Assembly (NCBI RefSeq): GCF_026151205.1
Contig: NC_087076.1
Location: forward strand, 8,780,902 to 8,844,901
Direction of reading: 5' to 3'
DNA: 64,000 bases
DNA from: Bolinopsis microptera
Lineage: Eukaryota; Ctenophora; Tentaculata; Lobata; Bolinopsidae
The notes beneath the pieces were generated by a model. That model did no database searches. It saw nothing but the letters and a program-made list of their open reading frames with translations, and was not told the DNA's origin. Positions 1-12,895 of this stretch are shown in pieces. The translations under genes and the position numbers were made by a program. Numbering within the stretch: the first letter of the stretch is position 1; each line of letters begins with the position of its first letter.

Positions 1-457
1 AATTGTTATATTGTATTCAAGTTATGTGATGGGGAGGGGTGACGGTTTATAAATTTAGGACATGTACTGTGCTCTGTTTAAATTATGTAGCCTTAAAACG
101 TAACACATCACACTCTGTATTACTGCAACATTTCATTATCGATTTCAGCCTTTTAAGTATACTGTGAAGTGAGCAGCAATTCCAAATTAATTGTGAATGA
201 TTATTGCAGACTTCATTAGTCAACAAAGTTTACAATCTCAGATAATAACCTAAAAAGATTTGAGCTGTTTGGTATGTCTCTACTAGGTTAATCTTGTCTC
301 ATGTCGCAACACCTGATTTTTGCTAAATTTCGTGACAATTTGCTGCAAAATGGCCGCGTACCTGTTCAACGCAGGTGTCACAGCATGGAACAAGGTTAAT
401 CAGAAAACCATTATAATTGTGATCATCTTTTTAAGTTCACTAACCATATTTAAGAAG

Positions 458-3400
458 TTAGACTTTTATTTGTTCTGAAAAATTCGCCATTTTCCCGGTG
501 ACAAATCCTAGTATACTTTCGGGACTACTTTGAACACGTTCCATTTCTTGCTCGATGGTAATTGGTTTCCTAAAATTATATGTATAAAGCAGTCTTACAT
601 GGTCCGAAAGTCACCTCACCAACTGCACCCCCCTTACATTCATAGATAGCCATACTGAGATATATTAAACAGCTCAAATCAATTCGGGTTCACTTGTCCT
701 ATGATATTATTTCATACATAATTCATATTCTTCAAAATGTCAGGTTATATACTTGATTCATTTTTATATTTAAGTAGTTAGTTTATGAAATATTTAACTT
801 CCTTTATTTGAGCCAAGCCATTTATGTTTGGAATTATATACTCACACTGGTCTGTTACGAAGATATATCACCCTCACAACAACAATTGCAGCAATGATAA
901 CGAGAACTGCAATGACTGCTCCAGCAATTGTAGCTGCATGGCTAGCTGAAGATAATTTGAAGATAACACATTCCATGTAGTAAATTTTTCTTTAGTCTCA
1001 AAAATAATATATTGAAATTGGAACTCTAGGTACTGAACAGTCCACAAATGTGAATGGTATAACAGTCGAACCCATATTCATAGTAAGTCCCTAATTTTTG
1101 GTGAGCTTAGATTTACTGTTGGGCATTATTATATGCAAGTGATCATAGTTTAAGCATATATTGAATCTCTTTAGAAACCTATCAAATTATCAAATTTTGC
1201 CATCAAATTTTGTCATCAAATTTTGCCATCAAATTGGGGCTGGATTTTGACTGTACAAAATGATTAAATCCTCTTACTTGGACATGATATGTCATACAAA
1301 TTTCCTGCTCCTGCACATTGTACATTAAACATATCTTTGTCTTTATTTGAGCAGGTAAACTTTAGCTCCTCTTTGTAGGATAACATTGATCCAGCTTTCA
1401 AAGTTGTTGTTTGCAATGTGGCTCTTTCATCAACACTTTGAATGACACATTTTTCTGAAACACAAACGTTGACAAAACATGAAATAGTGCTTGAATTTAT
1501 ATATATGTTCTAATTGTGTACAACATTATTGTCACTTTAAGCTATTACTGATTTAATATAAAAAAGTGTTATAGATAAACTGATAAACTGTATTTACTGT
1601 GCATTAGGAATACTAGGCAAGCTATGTAAAAAATTGAATAAACTTACTATAACATGTTGGTTGAGTATCAGTCTTACATAGAGCCTTGTTAGTTGTTTCA
1701 TATTCTAGACTGTAATTTGAATTACAAAATGTTGTTAGCGTTGTTCCCTCAGATACAGTATATCCAATGGTAGGAGAGCGGAAACCATTAGCCACATCTT
1801 TGACAGTGCATGTGACTGGAATATATAAATTATTAACTGCTCTACCAGGGTATAAGTTCGGGCATAAAGTCAGTCTTACAATTTAGTGTTCAGAGAATTA
1901 TAACCGAGTCAAATACATTGTATTATGTTTTTACCCAAACAATCAGAGACACTGTCCGAGCCTGTTGTGATAGTTTTCAGAGAATCTGCACAGTCAATGC
2001 ACTTTGTACTTCCAACAGTATCTGAGTATGTGTTAACAGCACAGGCTGTACATACACCATCTTTTTCATACTCTCCAGCAGGGCACTTTACTGATAAAAT
2101 GTGACAAAATAAGATTATTTTCACACTGTTGTGATTCGCACTGACATTATAAGATTTAAACAGAATGAGATTAATGCTTAAATATGTTTCTCCTTTCTTG
2201 TATTCTGTTTAATGAACGAATTTAATGTTGAAAGTTAAAATCAGGGACATACTGCAAGAAGTTCCTACAGTTCCAGACCCAGCAGCACAGCCCGATTCCG
2301 CTGTTGACACAACAGTTCCATCTGCTGTGAGTGTTGTTGCCCTCGTTTTTCGTCTCTTACCACCAACAGTCAAAGTAAAAGTCTTTGCAGCTGCATCAGT
2401 CTTCAGTTGAGTGTTGAATGCATCAATAATAGCTGATGTCTTGAGGTCTCCTCCACTTTGTTTTACAACAAATTCGAGAGACAATTTTCCATCAGAATCT
2501 GAGGAGCACTTCGCACTCTGGTTGAAAACTATTATTATCGAACAACATTATTTCCACCAAAAATACTATTATGTTAATCGATCTGGTATCCAAGATAACT
2601 GTTTGATCCTGACAGGTTTTAGTTACCCTCATCTCACTATTAATGGCTGTCCCGTAACACTACTGTGTACTAGGCCGGGATTAAGTCCGATAATAACTCA
2701 CCCCTGATATAGCACACTGATTGTTATCCATACAATTATAAGCTTCATCACTACTGCTCTCCAAAGCAGTTTGTAGTGCAGCTGTTAAGCCATCAATACA
2801 ACTGTCTGAACCAGCCAGGCCTATCTTTGCAGTAAGATGGTAGGACGTGGGGTCTGTTTTGTCTGAAATATTGTGTCTTTAATTATTATGAGATAACTAC
2901 ATAGAATAGGCAGTATTGTACATTTAACTAAAAAAATATTTAATGAAATAAAGAGTGTGAACTGTGAAGTGTTCGAAATGTCCACATTGAAATTGCTATA
3001 AGAATCCTCATGTATATATTATGTTGGATGAATAGTTGCTTGAATTTCTTACCAGAACAAGAGGGTAAAACACCCAGTGGGTTACTGGCTGACATGTGCG
3101 ACCATTCAGCAGTTGCTGTGTTACAGGTGACCTTCTTTGTGGATGTCAGTGCACCGCCACTGTTAAAGAACTGGTCACTTGGACATGAATAAGTGCACGC
3201 TACAGGAGTTACTGATGTGTCACAGTCCATTGTACCGAAACCAGTATGAAGTGTCGGGCATGTCACGACATTCAGATCTGAAAGTGTAATACATATTTGG
3301 TTTGATTAATAAACATTTTTCAGAGCCAAAAAAGTTCCTGTACTCTGGTTTGGTTTTATAAGTTATTAATTATATGGTCTATGCCTTACCGATACAAGAA

Positions 3401-3707
3401 ACATTTCCACTGAAAGATTTGTCAACCTGGCAGGTCAACTTGTCAGGTCCTTCCCTTTGGAAACCATCAGCGCACGAAACTTTAACCACTGTACTGTACA
3501 GAATTCTGAAAATCTACAGTTACAAATGTGCTGGATTAATAACTACGAATCAATATGTAACAATGGACAATTGTGAAGTATTCGAAATATATAGGCAAAC
3601 TTTTTACTAAACAAATTATAGGTCTTTAAATTCATACTTTTCAGGTGCTTCTTTGTCATCCACAGTGTAAAGGGTTGCATTAGCCACCGTTGGAACAACG
3701 CAGTAAA
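458..3707 (-). CDS. Gene A: type I membrane protein with CCP-like, GCC2/GCC3 and TM segments (5' end missing)
   Basis: The product is probably a cell-surface receptor or adhesion protein; ligand unknown. Exons in transcript order: 3638-3707, 3390-3505, 3053-3277, 2702-2862, 2253-2517, 1935-2090, 1648-1815, 1278-1454, 846-945, 458-569. All junctions are GT-AG and the phases close, giving about 515 residues. Order: a CCP/sushi module (exons 1-2), a second CCP-like module with extra cysteines and a W...LPxC end (exon 3), a roughly 130-residue domain ending in the polybasic stretch GGKRRKTR (exons 4-5), a GCC2/GCC3 cysteine module beginning KCPAGEYEKDGVC (exon 6), a CCP-like module (exon 7), a Cys module (exon 8), one TM helix (IAGAVIAVLVIIAAIVVV, exon 9) and a 37-residue tail. 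No signal-peptide exon was found upstream; the first exon here starts mid-codon. Gene B downstream in coordinates is a paralogue with matching exon sizes. The specific family is not recognised. Confidence 0.72.
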
Positions 3708-4217
3708 CTGTAAGAGAATTTCGTATTTATACAAAAAGTTTCTGATTTAGTTTTCATGATAAACTCCCTAAAGATGAAATTATGATAAGTGTGAACTGTG
3801 AAATCATGTGAAAATAATGCTAATAGTTGTGTTGAAATTGGATTATAGGGTTTGTTAATCGTAACAGTTGCCATGCAAAACATCCTGCGGAAAATTTATT
3901 TTTATTAAGAATTTGCATGAAATATATTCTAAGAATGGTTTAAATCAATCAACTTTGAAATGTTGTATACAAATATTTCAGGAAATTATTTGTTCATCAA
4001 AGAAATTATAAAAACAAGAAAATAAAATATATCACATGCACATACATTTATGAAACAGCCATTCTGGCTCCGAGAAGTAATTTTGGGCAAAATTTAACAA
4101 TACTGTAAATTGTACACAGTGAATAAAAACGCATATCACAATAAAAATATACATAATTTTAGGAACAACATGTTTTAATTCATGATAGTTAAAATTATAG
4201 TTTAAAATATATGGCTG

Positions 4218-7200
4218 CTAAAAACTAGTTTCCTTCTTTTTATCTTCCGATTCATCATCTTCATCTGACCTGAAAATGTATTTTTTACGCAGTGATTTTC
4301 ACAAAACACCTTGTAAACATCAGTTTGAAATTCAGCAAATCCACGAGTTGACACAAATAACAAGTTTTGGTTGAATTATAATAGATGAGTTTGTGCTTGA
4401 CAAAAATACCGTTGATCTGCCAGATTGTAAGTTTGTTCATCAAGCCCTCTGAAGACTCCTCCCAATCCTACATTTAGTTTTAACATAGGCTCTACTGCAG
4501 TTTCCTCTCTTCGTGCCATCCTGGCAAAACAGATATATAAAATATGTGATATTGTACTATGTGACTGATTACATCTTATCAATAATTGCATCCGTAATTA
4601 TTACTTATTATAGCTATCCTTTTCTTACAAACGACATGACATATTCAACCATCAAGTCAGAACAAGAAAGCTCATAAACTGGACGTTTCTTATCTTACCC
4701 CTTCTTTTTACCAGATATGCAACAAAGGAAGTAGACAGTAACCATAGTAACTGTCAGTAGTAATGTTCCTCCAGCAATTATTGCCAGCAATAGTATGATA
4801 GAAACTGATGGAAGAACGACGTTTTATTAAAGAAATTAGCGATTTAAAAATCCTATGTTATGAGGTGATTTTAGAATGTAATACCTTTGATATGAATGCT
4901 GCCTACGCTGTGGTTAAGTAGTTAGCAAATGCACAAGAGAAAATAGTTGTGAGGAATTTTTTGCGCTAAAATAATTGTTCTATTAATATAGTTACCTTTG
5001 TTACAGTAGAGGGAAACATTCTGCCCCGCATTCGCACAGATTGCAGTGTCTTTCTCATCATTACAAGTAAAATTAGCTGGCTCTTTATAAGCTAGCAGAG
5101 AATTAATCTCCACTGATTTATCCGTCACTGACATGCTGTCACTTATGTGGACTATCTTGCACATTCCTGGAGGATGGAGAGTATGTTGATTATGCGGTTG
5201 TTTATCCTTTATTTGGGGTAAGACTAAGTATGGCATGGAAATGTGCATATTAAAAGAGTTATGAAACTTGTATTTTGAGGCAGTAGCTGCTGCTAGCGTT
5301 GTTTGCAGTTCTGAAAGTGCGGATTTGGATTGATGTAATTTTAATATTTTTTCGCTCTTTTCAGTGGGTCGATCATATAATTTGACAAGTGATGTAACTT
5401 TAATTAAAATTGCTAAGTTCTACCAATCTAAAGAAATTTAAAGGTAACAACTAATAATTACACCCATCAGTTGTTACTTACTGTAGCAATTTGGGAAGTC
5501 TGGTTTGGTTGAATCAAGCTGTCCGCAAGGGCGGGATTGCAATATATTATGTTGAACTGAATAGTAGTCCTTACAATGGGTGTAGACAGTCGTCTTATCG
5601 CTGACTGTATAACCAGATGCAGGATAGCTGTACCCATTTACCATATCTGGTACTTTACATAATGCTGAAATAATCAAGTAAGTTCTTAAATCTTCTTTGG
5701 ATGTGGACATACAACTATCAAATTTCATTGTATTGAGGATGCTAAATTCAACGTTTTTATCAGCTGTAGCATCGCAACCCAGCTGTGGGGAGTTTGAATA
5801 TTTTTCACAAGTCATATTAAGACAAACCTGTACAATCAGATTCACTGTCAGAGCCGGTAGTGATGGTTTTCAGATCGTCTGAACAATCATTACACTTTGT
5901 ACTACCGACAGTGTTTGAGAATGTGTTTGCAGGACAGTCGGTACAAACACCATCTTTTTCATATCGTCCAATGGGGCACTTTACTGAAGCATCAAAGTGT
6001 TTAAGTTTTAATGGTCATTGGTCATCGGTTTGTACTAGTGTGGTCATTTAGTACATACTAAGTGGGAAATCCTAAAATGCATATTTTAGAAGTCAAGTTA
6101 TTGAAAGTTTAAATCTATGGCATACCACAGACAGTTCCAACGTATCCTGCCCCAGCTTCACATCTAGCGGTGGGACCGCTTATTTCGGACGTGTCACCTG
6201 TTAACTCTATCGCTCTCTTCCTACCTGTAAAAGATGTTTTAAATTAGGTATAATCGTATCGAAAATATAAATCGTCATTCCCTTTTAATATAACCCCTTT
6301 TTTAGCATTTTTAAGCTGAGACTTATTGGTATACTACCGTATTAACCTTATAACTAACGTTTTACGGTATTGACAGTTAACTTGAGGTTTTTGCTTTTTA
6401 CATCAGCAGTGATCTGTGAGCTGAATGTTTCTACCGGTATCTTCAAGTCACCAGTCTGCTTGACGTTGTATGTTATCTTTAACGAGGTTGAAGAGCTACT
6501 GCATTTTACCTGTGAAAAATGAAAATTTATGAATCATTGGAAATTTAAGCTAATCGAGAGCAATCTTGGAATTTTTACCGTTCGAGCCGGCGAAAAATCG
6601 AAAATTTCTGTGGCATATAATTTTACCTCAGTTATACTGCACGCTGGATTTTCGCCCTTAATACAGCTGTAAGAGTCACTAGAACTACCAGAGAAGTACG
6701 TTGTCAGAGCAAGCTGTGTCTTGCTAATATCTGGACAGGATTCTGATCCCAGAAAACTCATATCCACAAACGTAAGGTAGTGTGTTGGAGTTATCGACGC
6801 TGAAAAGTGGTTTTATAATGTCAATGAGCTTATTTCTTTCCATGAATAGTTCATAATGAATTCCACATTTACAGAAAAGTGGATCCTAAACTGTCAACAA
6901 AATATTCAAATCGAGGAAAAATCAAAACCTAATTTGTATATCGCTAGTATTGAGCACTAAGCACTAAGTACGCACCTGCACATTTTGGTAGCTCCCCCAA
7001 AGGGTTGCCCCTCGACATGTGGGACCACTGTGCTGTGGAACTATTACAAGACACACTCCCACTTGTCTGCAAGGTTCCATTTAACTCGTACAAATACCCG
7101 TCTGGACAGTGATGTGTACAGGAGATAGGATCAGCTGTCATGTCACATTTCAGTGTTCCAATCCGTACTTCCAACACAGGACACGTGACCTTGCTTATAT

Positions 7201-7723
7201 CTGAAGTGATGAAGTGATGTGTTGTTGCTTGATGAATGCATAGCAATGTGGTCAATCGTCATATCACGTAATCATGTACTTCGTGATGTTAATGCGATAG
7301 TATTTATTAATACATTACAAGTGTCATTTACGCGTTTGCTTTGTTATACTGATCATTAATTCTGTTTGTTCCATTATTTTTGGTTGCTTTCATAATTTGT
7401 TTTAACCTGTGCAGGCAGGTGTTTTTGAAAATTCTCCGCTTGCCTGGCAGTTGACTCTTTCCTCTCCCTCATGTAGGTAACCAGCATTGCAAATCACTGT
7501 CAGTTCAGTGCCAAAGATAAACCTGTACATTTTAAATTTAGATTTTTCCCCAGCTGTTAACATAAAAATGTTTGGCTTCATTCCATCATTTCCTAGCCAG
7601 ACGTTTACATTACGATCGTGAAGTACATAAGGTCTGAACAATGAGCATACCTGCTTGTAACGATAGCCGAACCATTCTTGAATTGGACGGTCGCATTCCC
7701 AATACTTGGCAATTCACAATATA
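4218..7723 (-). CDS. Gene B: paralogue of gene A, with a one-base frame conflict between exons 5 and 6
   Basis: Exons in transcript order: 7651-7723, 7407-7522, 6976-7200, 6627-6799, 6366-6509, 6126-6224, 5828-5983, 5482-5664, 4996-5166, 4699-4804, 4410-4520, 4218-4269. The domain order is that of gene A: CCP split over two exons, a second CCP-like module, an unnamed domain, GCC2/GCC3 (KCPIGRYEKDGVC), a CCP-like module, a Cys module, a TM helix (IILLLAIIAGGTLLLTV) and a longer cytoplasmic tail ending SDEDDESEDKKKETSF. Exons 2, 3 and 7 have exactly the lengths of their gene A counterparts (116, 225, 156). Gene A has no intron where B has 6225-6365. At that junction the upstream frame (ending LTVNT) and downstream frame (RKRAIELTG) differ by one base with the only visible GT and AG sites, so B is either a recent pseudogene or carries an assembly indel. 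The 5' signal exon was not found. Confidence 0.68.
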
Positions 7724-8451
7724 CTGAAATTGATTTATTATAAGATACAAAACCGATAGCAACAAAGTAGATGGATAGTACAGTTCGAATAAAATTCCTT
7801 CAAACCCAACCAGTCCATACCCCAAGCTGTAATCCTCTAAAATATTTATCTGAAATATTTTCCTCGGAATATATTATGTGCTTACTGCTTAGTACGTAAT
7901 ATGATAACCTCCCTGAAATATTTTAGTACATGAGATGATGCATGAACTGGCATATAATACCATTTAAAAGTAAAGGTGAATCGTTAACTATTATTAAAGC
8001 AATTATAAAGCAATTATTGAAACACCAAAACTGTTCCTTGAAACATATAATTTTCTCATTTTTGAGATTTCACTTTCGAAAGCATGGGTTCGTACAAAAA
8101 CATAAAATAATCAATTAAGCAAATATTTAGCCGGCATATACAATATACATGGCTCCTAATAAGTCAATAAATCGGTTTAATCAATGATACATCATGATCA
8201 ATCAAGATACGATCCAGATACAATGAAAAACGGTATAGTAAGTGACCCCGGATGCATTGTTCAAACTGTACACTGCCGTTTACACTTCACAGCAAACAAA
8301 TAAAAAGAGAACTGGAAAATGTAAGCAAATTATTGCCTACAGGAAGTGCAAGCAGGCGTAAAGCCCATTTTAGGGTAAACTGGTGGGAAACTACACAAAA
8401 AATTATCCTGTAATATCCTTTGCAAGATGAACATTCACAAATATTTCCTGT
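7724..8451. other. Intergenic stretch between gene B and the SVOP-like gene
   Basis: AT-rich sequence with no supported exon. It should contain the missing first exon or promoter of gene B and the 3' UTR of the SVOP-like gene. I could not place either. Confidence 0.5.
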
Positions 8452-11150
8452 TCACTGGCCAGCAGGTACCGCAGGAGAGTTTTCAGGGCCTTGTTCGTTA
8501 TTGTCTACAGATCCATAATGAGAAGGGTAATTTTCCCTGACTGAGTCTCTGTCATCTTTCAGTAGGGTTCCTCTAGTCTCATTTCTCAGGGCCAAAGTTG
8601 TCAGCGCCGCTACAGACATGATGATGATGTAGGTGTAGATTGTGTAGACGATACTTACTGTGTCCAGAAGTAAAGTTGTTAACACTCCTGCCGCTGCTCC
8701 GAATTTGCTGAAATGTTTGTCAGATTTTATGGCCGTCTTGATATTTTATGGAAGTGAATATGTTATATTACCCACGATTAAAATAGAGACATGAGAGGCC
8801 AAAATATATCTTCCCTAATAGTATATCATTACGTGAGAGCAAGTGAGCTAAGACAACTAATAATAGGGCCTACCTTATACCGTTGATAAGTCCAACAGCT
8901 GTAGAGCGAATATACGTTGGATAATACTCCGGGGAGTATATCCACAACACAGCATTGAATATAGTGTAAAACGTCATGGCTATGAAGAGTTCAGTGTAGA
9001 TGACGATACTCCCGAAACAAAAGAGTAAGAGACATGTTCCAACAAGACCACCCCAGGTGGAGTAATAGAATGTTATGAGTCTACCCAGTTTGTCACAGGT
9101 CCAGGGGCCTATCATGTAGCCGGGTATTCCCAGTATTGTTATACACAAGAAGAATATGTACTCCGCCTGTAGGAGGGGGAAATTGTATTTAATTCTTCCA
9201 ACTATATGTTTTGCTCTAAACTAAACAATTAGAAAACAGTATGACACGAGATTATCCATGTTATTTAACAATTGATATATTCCGGAAAAGAAGCTGAATG
9301 TTAAGCTTTAACCTTGTCCATTGTCCCTACATACACATAACTCACCCTTGTGTAGTTTATACATCCACTCTCAGTGATGTAGATAACGTCAAACCACTCT
9401 GACATTGAGCAATAACCATGAGACATCATGTCAGGAACTAGAAACAGAATACCATAGCAAGTCCACATGTTACAGATAAAAAGAACCGTCAGGATCACTG
9501 ATGTTCTGCGAGTATTTATCACGTAACTATTTCCTGGCCACTTAAAGGTGTGGCTTTTACAGGTTCAGATAGAGGGCCCTTTAAAGCTTTGGGTCCCTCA
9601 TTGAATTGGCCTATGTCAAGACGTGATGAAATATCCATCATCCTGTGCAGTGTGCGACTCTTTAGAATAAAATAAGGCAAAAGTAAGATGTTTCAATTCG
9701 CTTATTCACTGAATTAAATTTTTTATAACAAACATATTTTGTCGTCTGACCTTGTATGAGGCTGTTGGAATACGGCCATATACTCTCCACAAGTTTCATT
9801 CTTGACTGTAAGGTGACACTCAACTGGAGGTTTTCCATTAGCCTCACACATCTTGTTTACAACGATGAAAGCCTTATCTTCTTGACCTGATAGAAATCAT
9901 TATAGAGCACAAATATAAATCCAATAAGTCCAATAACCCGGCGTTGAGTTTAATGAAATAACTAACCGTTAATAACAAGATATCGTGGAGACTCCTCACA
10001 GAAATGCAGCATGATCAGAGTAAAAATACAGGGGACAACAGTGCCCAAAACTTGGATCCTCCAACCATTCTCTAGTCCCATAACTGCGATGGCCAGTAAA
10101 CACTCGTAGATACCACCCAATACCCACATTAGATTTAGAAGGAAACCAGTAAAGGCTCGGTCCCCCTTGGGAACAAATTCTTGTGCATAGACCACTGATA
10201 CACCATAGCTTGCTCCAATACCAAACCCTAAAGATTTGGAAATCATTGGTCATTGGCCCATAGTATCCTAAATTATAAATAAGACCAAAGTTATGTGAGA
10301 AATTTTGTTGTATTTGGCAGTTGGCTGTGTTTGGCTGTGATAAATACTTTACCTGTGAGAGATCTGAAGATGATAAACATGACATAAGAAGTAGCAACAG
10401 CCGAGGCTGTTCCGGTCACACAGATGACGTAGTATGCAGCCAATAAATTAGGCCATCTCCCAAATTTATCAGCTAGTTTTCCGGAAATTATGCTTCCTAT
10501 GGCATAAAAAAACAGGACGCACGACGGTATGAGTGCCATCTCGATTGTACTCAGATTCCATTCACATACCAGCATCTCTGCGAAAGAAGTTTTCATCATA
10601 AAGTTGTACCGAGTAACGATGCCCCCACCTAAGAATTAAGAACCTAGCAAAATTAAAATCAATCCTTTTAATTGCCGATTACTCCAGTCTACACCTTGTT
10701 TAGGCACCTCAACTAACAAATTCAAACGTTTGTGATAGTACAGTTTTTAAAAAAAAATTTTAAATTTCAAACCATACTTATGATAACGGAAGAGAGCCAT
10801 ATTTCACAAGAGTCTGCAAAAGACATCATCCCCATTACAAGTATAACCTTCCATTGGTACCTCCCAAATCCAATCTCCTCTATGCACTGATTAACATCTG
10901 TGGTTTGTTTCTCTTCTCCAGAAGATGAAGGCCGCGATTCTGTTGAAGGTGATTCTGTTACGTGCCCATCAGTTAATTCTTCCACAGCTGACTCAAATGG
11001 TGTTTCTCCCTCTGTTTCATTGTCAATCAAATCATCGTTAGGTTGTTCTAAAGTTGCTAAAGGTTCTAAAAGTAAAGGTTCTTGAGGTATTTCAAGAATG
11101 TTTTCCTCATCAGAAACCCTTCTTTTTCTAAAAAACTGGAGATTAACCAT
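8452..11150 (-). CDS. SVOP/SV2-like major facilitator transporter, multi-exon, with one frame conflict
   Basis: A 12-TM MFS protein of the SVOP/SV2/SLC22-like group; substrate unknown. Exons: 10778-11150, 10353-10628, 9967-10227, 9751-9886, 9346-9657, 8874-9166, 8452-8707. The start is the ATG at 11150 (MVNLQFF...), followed by an acidic, Ser/Thr-rich cytoplasmic N-terminus. Then come CIEEIGFGRYQWK and TM1, the MFS signature GKLADKFGRW after TM2, ESPRYL after TM6, GPWTCDKLGR between TM8 and TM9, and IYSPEYYPTYIRSTAVGL near TM10-11, all typical of SVOP relatives. The expected length is near 635 residues. Within exon 5, the frame carrying ...KATPLSGQE and the frame carrying NTRRTSVILTVLF differ by one base near 9530-9550. 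The exon lengths sum to 3n+2, so one base appears to be missing there. It is either a pseudogene or a sequence error. Confidence 0.78.
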
Positions 11151-11938
11151 GAAAACTGCACTAAAAGCTAGACGGAGTGTGCTACACGTGAACAACAATG
11201 AAAATTCTGCTGCATCTGCAGTATTTTGTGTACACCAAGTAAACTTACTCTCAGTTATATGATGTGCTTACAAAGAATTGCTTAGCTCTGACTATTATAT
11301 AAGCATTTCCAATGATTTATTTCGATAAGGCGTATTATTAATTATCCAATTCAATAATTTCCACATCGGTCAAGTAACATTAGAGAATTAAAATGCTTAA
11401 GATAGAATTTTCAAGTTCAAATTATACAATTATTAAATGATTATACATGATTATGCCTAACATATCAATCATCGAATTAGTAGGCTTCCAGTAGCCACGT
11501 TTAGCAGTTGCTTATGCCGAGCAACCTATTAGTGTATCACTTGAACAATTATTTAAAGATATAAATACTCCAAACTTACATAACAATTATAGCCACCAAT
11601 AATATAACTTAGACCAGGGCTAAAAATGACGATCAAACCACACACTTATTCTTGAGTTTACAAAGAATGTTAATTCTTTTAACACGAACATTAAATCAGA
11701 TATTAGGAATAGTGAAACTAGTATTAAATCATATATTAGAAATAGTGAAATAGTAAAATAGTGAAATAGTATGTATCAGACAATATCAAGGACAAGACGC
11801 CTCGCAAGATTTCCTAAGTGAAATTGATATACATAGTCATTTACAAATTTTCAGTTTTTAAGCTTTGTTTGTCCGAACAGTTTCCAACAGGTTTCTTAAA
11901 CGAGACAACGTTACAACACACTTATCACCAGCAGGTAT

Positions 11939-12895
11939 TTACAATATCAAGGCAGAAGTCTGTCTCGCTCCCTCCTGCATTATAACTGGGTTGGGAACGA
12001 AACATCTCCCAATTGAAATAACTACAATCCTAATCCTGGAGTTCAGGAAGTCACGGAAGCCCGTCACACTGACTGTGTAGATGTAGAAGTTTGAGATGAT
12101 GTTCAGATAAACTATGTACTCTGCAAACCTAACATAATAGCGTGGCTGGTTGTTTGCACTTTCTAAGAGGCTAACTGCAAACGGAACATTTGCTATGACA
12201 TAGACAACGACTGTGAGAAGGACTGTTCTGACCCCCTGCCACTGGAGTCCCCCTGTTCGTCTATCAGCAATCTTCTTTGCAAGAAATAGCAGCATTACAC
12301 TGCTGACTATGGTTATTGCTGTAGCGATGATCACGACTCCTCCCAAAATTACTCCAGATACAATAGGATAACGGTTCCTATTGAAATAATCACAATTGTA
12401 GCTCATGTAACTAAAGTAAGCACCTCTTTCATAAATTGCCATCACTCCGAAACAGAACCAGATTGTCCATATCCCCAGTGTCGTGAGATTGCCAATCTTC
12501 CTTGAGAAGTTTACTGCTCTTAGTGGATATTTCACTATTAGAAGCTTGGCAAATGCAAGTGCACTTATAAGAAGACAGCCTGTTCCCCCAAAGATACCTG
12601 TCATGAAGATACTTGCAGAGCAAAAGATATCACCAAAGATCCAGTCATTAGCAATGAGAGAAACTGCACCAGGCAGGACTCTGAAAATAGAGATGACCAA
12701 ATCAACAACAGCAATGTACTGGATGAAGACCACCATGATCTTGTGGAGTTTTATAGCGTTGTACCTCATGGAGCCAATGAGAATGAGGGTGTCTCCTATC
12801 ACGGATGATAGGAAAATGAAGGACGTGTATGCAGAGAGAAGATACCTTTCAGTTTTGTCGTGGATTCCATATCTGGTGTAATTATCGTACTTCAT
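11939..12895 (-). CDS. Class A (rhodopsin-like) GPCR, intronless
   Basis: A seven-helix receptor of about 318 residues at the plasma membrane; ligand unknown. The ATG at 12895 (MKYDNYTRYG) is preferred because it puts an N-glycosylation site NYT in a short extracellular N-terminus. TM1 contains SVIGDTLILIGS (a GN-like motif, with D replacing N). Extracellular loop 1 has the class A pattern DWIFGDIFC. The DRY position is degenerate (AKLLIVKYP). TM6 has VIANVPFAV instead of CWxP. TM7 has SNFYIYTVSVTGFRDF, a variant of NPxxY followed by helix 8. The lack of DRY and CWxP suggests a lineage-specific receptor family; melatonin-like and other cnidarian orphan receptors show similar TM1-TM3 sequence. 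The frame is open throughout and there are no introns. Confidence 0.82.
   Translation of the reverse strand: MKYDNYTRYGIHDKTERYLLSAYTSFIFLSSVIGDTLILIGSMRYNAIKLHKIMVVFIQYIAVVDLVISIFRVLPGAVSLIANDWIFGDIFCSASIFMTGIFGGTGCLLISALAFAKLLIVKYPLRAVNFSRKIGNLTTLGIWTIWFCFGVMAIYERGAYFSYMSYNCDYFNRNRYPIVSGVILGGVVIIATAITIVSSVMLLFLAKKIADRRTGGLQWQGVRTVLLTVVVYVIANVPFAVSLLESANNQPRYYVRFAEYIVYLNIISNFYIYTVSVTGFRDFLNSRIRIVVISIGRCFVPNPVIMQEGARQTSALIL

Noticed and set aside
9541-9560. A 20-base GT-AG intron that would repair the multi-exon SVOP-like gene
   Set aside because: Far below the minimum intron size known in animals; a one-base indel is simpler.
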